Assembly: GCA_964432995.1 (NCBI GenBank)
Contig: CAYSPU010000187.1
Coordinates: forward strand, 1-12,077
Direction: 5' to 3'
Length of the DNA: 12,077 bases
Origin: CAYSPU01 sp964432995
Lineage (GTDB): Bacteria; Verrucomicrobiota; Verrucomicrobiia; Limisphaerales; JAHDYP01
This document shows, in pieces, positions 1-4,799 of the stretch (position 1 is the first letter of the stretch; each line of letters starts with the position of its first letter). The notes under the pieces are model-generated. The model saw only the letters and a list, made by a program, of their open reading frames with translations, ran no database searches and had not been told where the DNA came from. Both the position numbers and the translations under genes were made by a program.

Positions 1-37
1 CGCCCTCTCCCCGGGGGAGAGGGCCGGGGTGAGGGGG
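1..37. repeat. REP-like inverted repeat, cut by window edge
   Basis: CCCTCTCCCC at 3-12 pairs with GGGGAGAGGG at 14-23, followed by the arm CCGGGGTGAGGG. Bases 15-35 match 4712-4732 at 20 of 21 positions, so this is a second copy of the hairpin at 4681-4735. Its left outer arm lies before the window. It sits directly upstream of the CinA-like gene. Confidence 0.7.
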
Positions 38-39
38 AG
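31..39 (+). promoter_or_regulatory. Shine-Dalgarno-like site for the CinA-like gene
   Basis: The sequence GAGGGGGAG lies six bases before ATG46. It favours that start over the in-frame ATGs at 73 and 94, which have no purine-rich stretch upstream. The site is the outer end of a REP-like repeat, so the match may be partly fortuitous. Confidence 0.45.
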
Positions 40-45
40 CGGTGC

Positions 46-1392
46 ATGGGCCGAATGCGTGCTGGCGCGCACATGGTCCCGAACTGGATCACCATGAATC
101 TCCCGCTGTTTCTGATCATGCTGCTCGGCGCGGTCGGAATCGCGCGAGCCGCCGAGGCGCCTGCTGAACCAGCCGTGGACTACGCCCTGGTCGTCACCGG
201 CGGGGAATTGCTCCAGGGGGTGTATCCCGACAGCCACACCGCGTTCATCACGCGCACCCTCGCGCCGCTGGGCGGGCACTGCGTGCTCTCCGTGAGCGTG
301 GACGACCGCCGCGAGGACCTGCTGCGAGCACTGGGATTCGCCGCCGCGCAGGCGCCTTTGGTGATTGTCACCGGCGGGCTCGGTCCCACCCCGAACGACA
401 TCACCCGGGAAACCCTCTCGGAGTTCACGGCCATTCCTGTCGAGGAACGGGAGGAATTGCTGGCCGACCTCGAACGGCGCTTCGGTCAGAAGCGCGACCA
501 ACTGCGCGCCAACCTGCGCCGCCAGACTCGGGTCCCCACGCCCGGCGGTTTTCTCAAGAACGCTTACGGAACAGCGGCGGGGCTGGTGTTCGACGACGGC
601 CGGCGCGTCGTGGTGGCGTTGCCCGGGCCACCGCGCGAGCTCCAGCCGATGGTGCGCGGTGAACTGCTTGCGTTTCTGCAGAGACGATTCGGCGTGCGGC
701 CCCCGGGGAGCACGTTGACCCTCCGCTTCGTCGGTCTCGGCCAGTCGGCCATCGACCAGGCGATCCGTGAACAGGGTCAACTCCCGCCCGATGTCTTCGT
801 CACGTCGCTCTTCGAGGGCGGTCGCGTCGATTTCACCTTCTCCTTGCCGCAGAATTCCGCCACCAACGAGGCCCGGCTGCGGGCGATTGCCGATCGGGTT
901 CGCGCTGTGCTGGGCGACCGCATCTACGCCGAAGGCGACACTTCGCTCGAGGAGGTCGTGGTCGGGGGGTTGGCGCGTGGGAACCGGACGCTGGCGTTGG
1001 CGGAGGTCGGGAGTGGGGGGGGACTCGCGGCGAGCCTGCACCGCGCGGCGGGGATCGACCGGGTATTGGTGGGGGCGTTGGTGGCGCCCAGTGAGCAACA
1101 GATGTGGCGCCTGGCGGCCTCGGGCGCGGCGGAGTCAACGAACCAGCCGGACGCAGGTGAAGCCCTGCTGCGCGCGATCGCGACGGCGGCGCGCCGGAAG
1201 ACCGGCGCGGCGTGGGTGGTGGTCACCAGCCACGCGGTTGCCGAGACCGGTCGGCCTCCCGCAGTGACCGTGGCGCTGGCGGCGAACGGCGAGTGGAAAA
1301 CGTGGCGCGTCGAACTTCGGGACTCGGCCGAAGCAGGTCGGGCGAACCTGGTCACCGAGGTGCTGGATCGGTTGCGGCGCGAGTTGCGGTGA
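46..1392 (+). CDS. Exported CinA/MoaB-like protein with degenerate C-terminal amidase domain
   Basis: The 448-residue protein resembles CinA along its whole length. Residues 1-35 look like a signal peptide: basic start, hydrophobic stretch about 18-33, and ARA|AE cleavage. This is unusual because classical CinA is cytoplasmic. Residues 45-215 are a MoaB/MogA-like fold, with TGGELL at 51-56, VTGGLGPT at 108-115 followed by ND (normally DD), N172 with a nearby G, and LPGPPRE at 192-198. Residues 220-300 match the CinA middle region. Residues 310-445 align with the CinA/PncC NMN-deamidase domain, but the usual ESCTGG is EVGSGGG and the usual AYSNEAK is APSEQQ, so the catalytic Ser, Tyr and Lys appear lost. 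The family normally cleaves ADP-ribose and/or deamidates NMN; here only a ligand-binding role is safe to propose. ATG46 has a purine-rich Shine-Dalgarno match six bases upstream; ATG73 and ATG94 do not, although ATG94 would give a shorter signal peptide. Confidence 0.85.
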   Translation: MGRMRAGAHMVPNWITMNLPLFLIMLLGAVGIARAAEAPAEPAVDYALVVTGGELLQGVYPDSHTAFITRTLAPLGGHCVLSVSVDDRREDLLRALGFAAAQAPLVIVTGGLGPTPNDITRETLSEFTAIPVEEREELLADLERRFGQKRDQLRANLRRQTRVPTPGGFLKNAYGTAAGLVFDDGRRVVVALPGPPRELQPMVRGELLAFLQRRFGVRPPGSTLTLRFVGLGQSAIDQAIREQGQLPPDVFVTSLFEGGRVDFTFSLPQNSATNEARLRAIADRVRAVLGDRIYAEGDTSLEEVVVGGLARGNRTLALAEVGSGGGLAASLHRAAGIDRVLVGALVAPSEQQMWRLAASGAAESTNQPDAGEALLRAIATAARRKTGAAWVVVTSHAVAETGRPPAVTVALAANGEWKTWRVELRDSAEAGRANLVTEVLDRLRRELR

Positions 1393-1409
1393 CGGCGCGG
1401 CGGTACGCC

Positions 1410-1451
1410 GGCGCGTCGGAAGTCGGCACGGCGGCGCGTCGGAAGTCGGCA
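1410..1451. repeat. Two-copy direct repeat, 23-bp period
   Basis: A 19-bp segment (GGCGCGTCGGAAGTCGGCA) occurs at 1410-1428 and again, identical, at 1433-1451. Read on the minus strand it contains GCCGAC blocks like those of the octamer arrays elsewhere in the window, so it may be a diverged relative of that family in the opposite orientation. Confidence 0.7.
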
Positions 1452-1564
1452 GGCCGGAGCGCGGTGGGCTTGCATGGGGATGAACAACCAAGGCCCGAAG
1501 ACGCAAAGGGGGAGGGGTGAGCCCGTGCAGCGCCCCCGTGACGTTCCTGCCCGGCGCTGGGCTG

Positions 1565-1576
1565 CTTGACGTCAAG
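1565..1576. promoter_or_regulatory. Perfect 12-bp palindrome, possible operator
   Basis: CTTGACGTCAAG is a perfect dyad in a gap between converging genes. It could bind a dimeric protein, but no promoter or gene start lies close by, so a regulatory function is speculative. Confidence 0.25.
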
Positions 1577-1609
1577 TTTCCCCGGGGATGAGGACTGCGC
1601 GATGGACGG

Positions 1610-1698
1610 CCGAATCCAAGACGCGCCGGACTGCGGAGAGTTGCACCGTCGCACCGTCGTGCCGAATCACTGACGTGCGGACACACTGACGCACCGGT
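1610..1698 (+). repeat. Composite dispersed repeat, copy 1 (core plus octamers)
   Basis: Bases 1610-1656 match 2716-2762 at 46 of 47 positions (one T/C difference). From 1643 the sequence resolves into seven 8-bp units ending at 1698 (for example GCACCGTC, GCACCGTC, GTGCCGAA, then GTGCGGAC), all diverged from GTGCCGAC. The same layout occurs in copy 2, which makes this a defined element rather than chance similarity. Confidence 0.8.
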
Positions 1699-1734
1699 TT
1701 TCCTCCTAATCAGCAGCGGAGGCTGTTGTGGCAG

Positions 1735-2301
1735 TTACTTCTCGAACTCGACCCGGCGTCGTTCAAGCTCGCTCAGTATCCGTGGTTCTTCTTTCAGTTC
1801 TGCCAGCGGTGCGAGTTGCTGGCGGACGTAGTTCCAGTCCAGCTTGCCCGTCTGCCGCACAATGATGCCCTCGACGTCGATCCAGTCCCTGGGACGAGCC
1901 GCGAACGCTTTCATCACCACGAGATCCTCCGCAGAGCAGGTCCGTAGCTGGACCCCGCTTGGAAAGGTGAACCAACTGGACCGCGCCACCGCCGACTCCT
2001 CGAAGGGGAGACCCGCCAAGGCGATGTCCAATCCTACTCCAGACTTGGCGCGGAGGAGCAGGACCCGATGCGCCAGAGCAAACTCGGCAGCGTGTTCGAT
2101 TCGTGGCTCGAATTGGGCCAGCAGCGTCTGGATGAAGGGAGCCTCGTCGCCGAAGCCGGTCAACAGGGTCAGATCCACGTCAATGGTCTCGCGAGGCTCG
2201 CCCCATCGCTGGAGGGCAAGGCCGCCGATCAAGCAGAACCTCCAGCCCTCCGCGGTGCAGAGTGACTGCAGTTCATGGGCAGCTCGGATGACCTCAAGCA
2301 C
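1735..2301 (-). CDS. AbiEii-like nucleotidyltransferase (toxin-like)
   Basis: This 188-residue protein has a minimal nucleotidyltransferase fold. The glycine pair is G26-G27 in IGGLAL, metal ligands are D41 and D43 in IDVDL, and a third acidic residue is D92 in GLDIAL. K131 in the segment DLVVMKAF and the following RDWIDVEGIIVRQ (138-150) match a motif that I recall as characteristic of the AbiEii/AbiGii-like family. Members transfer nucleotides to RNA or protein targets, and several act as toxins; the target here is unknown. It is shorter than classical AbiEii (about 300 residues). The start is GTG at 2301, and the upstream small gene ends within it: GTGCTTGA carries both the start and the TGA stop. 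No Shine-Dalgarno is visible, so translation is probably coupled to the small gene. A function as a toxin is inferred, not shown. Confidence 0.8.
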   Translation of the reverse strand: MLEVIRAAHELQSLCTAEGWRFCLIGGLALQRWGEPRETIDVDLTLLTGFGDEAPFIQTLLAQFEPRIEHAAEFALAHRVLLLRAKSGVGLDIALAGLPFEESAVARSSWFTFPSGVQLRTCSAEDLVVMKAFAARPRDWIDVEGIIVRQTGKLDWNYVRQQLAPLAELKEEPRILSELERRRVEFEK

Positions 2302-2554
2302 GGCCGGCGGCTTTCATGAACCAACGCTGTTGCACCACCAGCCCGGACGTCGGCTTGGGGGACCGCGGAGGGACGCGGTAGTCAGCGGGTCCGCACAGGA
2401 GAGTGATGGCTTTTGCCGAATCAAGTTGGCGCAACTCCTGGCGGCGGATCTTTTCCAACGCGGAGCCTGCAGCCTGCCAAGCCCGCACCCAGCGCCGGCC
2501 GGCGGCAATCTGCTCGGGGGTCCAATCCGCGAGGCTGGAAGCGTCGGAGCTCAT
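2294..2554 (-). CDS. Small 86-residue partner of the nucleotidyltransferase
   Basis: This short, probably soluble protein begins MSSDASSLADW, continues with a helical, charged stretch (WVRAWQAAGSALEKIRRQEL, residues 22-41), and ends with SGLVVQQRWFMKA near residues 70-82. I recall similar small proteins with a conserved SGLVxQQRxF end next to nucleotidyltransferase genes in several phyla, but cannot check it here. It has no RxxxxH motif, so this is not a MNT-HEPN pair, and no helix-turn-helix is evident. Its 3' end overlaps the nucleotidyltransferase start by 8 bases, which indicates one message and coordinated production. The natural hypothesis is an antitoxin or specificity partner. ATG2554 follows a promoter -10 element by only six bases and has no Shine-Dalgarno. 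Confidence 0.72.
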   Translation of the reverse strand: MSSDASSLADWTPEQIAAGRRWVRAWQAAGSALEKIRRQELRQLDSAKAITLLCGPADYRVPPRSPKPTSGLVVQQRWFMKAAGRA

Positions 2555-2560
2555 AGCTCG

Positions 2561-2588
2561 AGCATAACCGGTCCGGCCACCTTGGCAA
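2561..2588 (-). promoter_or_regulatory. Sigma70-like promoter giving a leaderless message
   Basis: On the minus strand TTGCCA (2588-2583; 5 of 6 to TTGACA) is followed after 16 bases by TATGCT (2566-2561; 4 of 6 to TATAAT). Only six bases (CGAGCT) separate the -10 from ATG2554, so transcription would start at or within a base or two of the start codon. The absence of a Shine-Dalgarno fits this. Confidence 0.55.
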
Positions 2589-2605
2589 TCCCGCCGTCGG
2601 TGGCT

Positions 2606-2623
2606 CGATAGGGATCTCTATCG
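2606..2623. promoter_or_regulatory. 18-bp near-perfect dyad upstream of promoter, possible operator
   Basis: CGATAG (2606-2611) and CTATCG (2618-2623) flank GGATCT; the whole 18 bases match their reverse complement at 16 positions. The dyad lies 17 bases upstream of the -35 element of the small gene/nucleotidyltransferase promoter, a position that suits a DNA-binding regulator. This is inferred from symmetry and position only. Confidence 0.35.
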
Positions 2624-2715
2624 GGCGGTTGGAACGGTCTGCACTTGGGCCGTCCGAAATCTCAGTGGGCGGCAGTCCCCGAGCCGGAACAGCGCTCAGA
2701 GTTCCCCTGGGATCG

Positions 2716-2804
2716 CCGAATCCAAGACGCGCCGGACTGCGGAGAGCTGCACCGTCGCACCGACTCGCCGGCCTGCGGACGTGCCGATGTGCCGGACTGT
2801 CGGT
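2716..2804 (+). repeat. Composite dispersed repeat, copy 2 (core plus octamers)
   Basis: The 47-bp core at 2716-2762 matches copy 1 at 46 positions. Seven 8-bp units follow from 2749 to 2804 (GCACCGTC, GCACCGAC, TCGCCGGC, CTGCGGAC, GTGCCGAT, GTGCCGGA, CTGTCGGT). The last base is in the stop codon of the isochorismatase-ThuA gene. Just upstream of the core, GTTCCCCTGGGAT (2701-2713) resembles GTTTCCCCGGGGAT before copy 1, which suggests that the homology extends further with an indel of about 18 bp. Confidence 0.8.
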
Positions 2805-4519
2805 CACCGCTCCGGCACCGGCCGGTCCAGGGCCCAGAACACCGCCTGCACGAGCAACTGACGGAACTGCGGCTCGGCGAAGTCCTGTGGGTGCCCCAGG
2901 GAAGTGTAGAAGACCCGGGCGTTGGCCGGGCCAAACCGATGGGTCCAGGCGACCGGTTCTTCGGGCTGATTCGGAATCGAGCCGAGCAGGAGCGCGGTCG
3001 CGGCCTCCTTCAACGGTCGAACACGGTAGAGCGAACCGTGTCCGACGAAGGCGGCAGGGTCGATGCCGCGAAGGACGGGGTGGTTCGCGGTATCCGGTGA
3101 GGCGCGGAGGCGGGTGGGCATGTCGTTGCCGTGGTGTCCCTGGTAGTTGCCACCGAGCACGGCGGGGTCGAAATCCGTCCATTGCTCGCGCGGATCGCCG
3201 GCGGCGGGCGACGGTGTCGCGCCGGCGCGAAGCGTGAAGGCGTGCGAGGTCGTGCGGATGCCGACCAAGGCGCGCCCGTGCTCGAGGTGCTTTCGGATGG
3301 CGGCAAGTTGGGCCGGCGGCAGGGCACGCCGGCGGATGCTAACGAGGAGGGCATCGGCATCGCGCAGCGCCTCGATGAGTCCAGGGAAATCACCGGGGCG
3401 TTGCGGGTCCTCGTGGATGACCGAGAGACGGAGGCCGCGGGTCTCGAGTTCAGGTCCGGCGAAGGCGGGGAGGGAATCCCAGGTGTGGTATTCGTCCTCG
3501 CCGATGAGAGCAACGAGATGGGGGCGCCGGTCGTCGCGGAAGCGGAAGGGTGCGCCGCCGACGAGGTCGGCGCTGGTGGCAGTCGGGCACCAGTACTTCT
3601 CGACGTGCTCGATCATCCGGTCCGTGCCGGCGAAGTGGGGCACGTGCGGCGGACGGCGCGAGTTGTACATGGTGTCCGTCAGGTCGCGCAGGAGCACGAC
3701 TTCCTTTCCTTGACGGACCAGTTGCCGGATGCCGAAGGGGCGTCCGAGCACGCACATGTTGAGGTGCACCCCCATGACGAGCACGTGGCGGATGTCGCGC
3801 TGGGCCATGAGGTAGAGCGCCTCCGCCGAATCCGTGACGGCGTCGCCGTCGCGGATTTCGATCGCGGCGATCTGCCGTTTCCAGGGGGAACCGGTCCGGC
3901 ACGGGGGATCGTCGTCGCAACCGCCATCGGAGTCGTCGATGGGCAACGGGGCTTCCCGGCTGCGGTCCAGGCCCCGCCAGCCGTCAACCGGTGCGGGCAG
4001 CGCGACGCGGGGGGCGTTCTGGGCGAGACGGCGCTGGGGTGTGTCGGCATAGAACGCGAGCGTGTCGCTGGGGCAGTGGATGATGAGGGCGCCTTGCTCG
4101 CGGGCGGTGCGGACGACCTCGTTCATGCGGGGGGCCATTTCGGCGACGCGGGCGGTGGCCCCGCGGCACCAGTGCTGGTCCCACATGTCGCAGATCACCA
4201 GCGCCGTGTGCCGCGGATCCCAGCGCATCGTGCGCTCCACCACGGCGAAGACGTTCGTGTGCTGGGCGGAGGCATTCCGGCCGCGGGTGTGGAGCACAAG
4301 CGGATCGCCGGGGGCAGCCCAGGCGCCCGGGACGAGGCTGGAGAAGAGTACGGCCACGCCGAGGAAAAATGCAGAATGCGGAATGCAGAATGCAGAATGG
4401 AGACGACGGGCTATGTCGCGATTCGGCTGCTCGGGCTTCTGCGATCCTTTTCTTACCTGTTGACTCCACTGGTTACCCTGAAAACTGGCAGAGCGCGACT
4501 CGCGAGCAGGTCTCCGCAT
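2804..4519 (-). CDS. Exported isochorismatase-like/ThuA-like fusion protein
   Basis: From ATG4519 the protein has 571 residues. After a hydrophobic segment (about 51-66) and an AWA|APG cleavage site at about 68, residues 95-315 form a cysteine-hydrolase (isochorismatase) domain. The likely triad is D111 (VICDMWD), K214 (PWKRQI) and C256 (HLNMCVLGRPFG); the Lys-Cys spacing of 42 equals that of PncA. Residues 333-567 form a ThuA-like domain, a glutamine-amidotransferase-like fold, with GIRTTSHAF at 421-429, WTDFDPAVLGGNYQGHHGND at 447-466, and the closing THRFGPANARVFYTSLGH. The substrate is unknown; related proteins of Planctomycetes and Verrucomicrobia are often exported and annotated near sugar or sulfatase metabolism. 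The start is uncertain: a heptamer repeat (4371-4398) is translated just before the hydrophobic segment, no Shine-Dalgarno precedes ATG4519, the frame is open to 5023, and GTG4357 is an alternative that leaves a poor signal peptide. Confidence 0.86.
   Translation of the reverse strand: MRRPARESRSASFQGNQWSQQVRKGSQKPEQPNRDIARRLHSAFCIPHSAFFLGVAVLFSSLVPGAWAAPGDPLVLHTRGRNASAQHTNVFAVVERTMRWDPRHTALVICDMWDQHWCRGATARVAEMAPRMNEVVRTAREQGALIIHCPSDTLAFYADTPQRRLAQNAPRVALPAPVDGWRGLDRSREAPLPIDDSDGGCDDDPPCRTGSPWKRQIAAIEIRDGDAVTDSAEALYLMAQRDIRHVLVMGVHLNMCVLGRPFGIRQLVRQGKEVVLLRDLTDTMYNSRRPPHVPHFAGTDRMIEHVEKYWCPTATSADLVGGAPFRFRDDRRPHLVALIGEDEYHTWDSLPAFAGPELETRGLRLSVIHEDPQRPGDFPGLIEALRDADALLVSIRRRALPPAQLAAIRKHLEHGRALVGIRTTSHAFTLRAGATPSPAAGDPREQWTDFDPAVLGGNYQGHHGNDMPTRLRASPDTANHPVLRGIDPAAFVGHGSLYRVRPLKEAATALLLGSIPNQPEEPVAWTHRFGPANARVFYTSLGHPQDFAEPQFRQLLVQAVFWALDRPVPER
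4371..4398 (+). repeat. Four-unit heptamer tandem repeat
   Basis: GCAGAAT, GCGGAAT, GCAGAAT, GCAGAAT follow one another without gaps. On the minus strand they are read as HSAFCIPHSAF, immediately before the hydrophobic part of the signal peptide of the isochorismatase-ThuA protein. A related array in the opposite orientation lies at 4769-4793. Confidence 0.8.
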
Positions 4520-4680
4520 CGCGCGGGAAACCAATGGGTCGGATGCATCATCTTGCGGCGCCCTCGGAGAGGTCGCCCTACCTTCGATGCGAAGTGGTAT
4601 TCCGGAATGGCTGGGGGGATTCGTAGGAAGTTGCCATCTCGAAAGACGGGTGCACGCCGGCAACCATGAACTGAGCTCAC

Positions 4681-4735
4681 TCTCCCTCACCCCGTCCCTC
4701 TCCCGTCGGACGGGAGAGGGACGGGGTGAGGGAGA
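4681..4735. repeat. REP-like perfect hairpin (26-bp stem, 3-nt loop)
   Basis: Bases 4681-4706 are exactly complementary to 4710-4735, with the loop CGG. The arm shares CGGGGTGAGGG and GGGAGAGGG with the element at the start of the window. It lies 64 bases past the stop of the DUF4175-like gene and could halt or stabilise that message, although no T-run follows on the minus strand. Confidence 0.85.
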
Positions 4736-4768
4736 AACACTCATGGACCAACCGCCTGCCGCCGCGCC

Positions 4769-4793
4769 CATTCCGCATTCTTCGTTCTTCATT
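4769..4793 (-). repeat. Short heptamer array, opposite orientation
   Basis: On the minus strand the units read GAAGAAC, GAAGAAT, GCGGAAT, so this belongs to the same 7-bp family as 4371-4398 but is inverted. It ends six bases before the stop codon of the DUF4175-like gene. Confidence 0.65.
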
Positions 4794-4799
4794 GCCGGG

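Larger units (their letters stand above)
1393..1734. other. Gene-free, repeat-rich intergenic region
   Basis: No open frame here has family-like content. The region holds a 23-bp-period duplication (1410-1451), a 12-bp perfect palindrome (1565-1576), and one copy of the composite core-plus-octamer repeat (1610-1698). It separates the converging CinA-like gene (plus) and nucleotidyltransferase gene (minus). No hairpin followed by a T-run was seen, so the terminators of these two genes remain unidentified. Confidence 0.7.
4520..4799. other. Intergenic region of composite repeats
   Basis: The gap between the DUF4175-like gene and the isochorismatase-ThuA gene contains the 26-bp hairpin (4681-4735) and a heptamer array (4769-4793). 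It also contains a stretch around 4550-4590 whose minus strand reads GGTAGGGCGACCTCTCCGAG, which resembles a common intergenic repeat of this phylum as I recall it. The minus-strand frame stays open through most of it, but the translated sequence has no family character. Confidence 0.55.

Noticed and set aside
2294..2554. HEPN partner of a MNT-HEPN toxin-antitoxin pair
   Set aside because: The small protein has no RxxxxH-type motif and is shorter than HEPN domains of that system.
3131..4669. A 512-codon plus-strand open frame
   Set aside because: It is antisense to the isochorismatase-ThuA gene, whose motifs are unmistakable, and it runs through the heptamer repeat with no recognisable domain.
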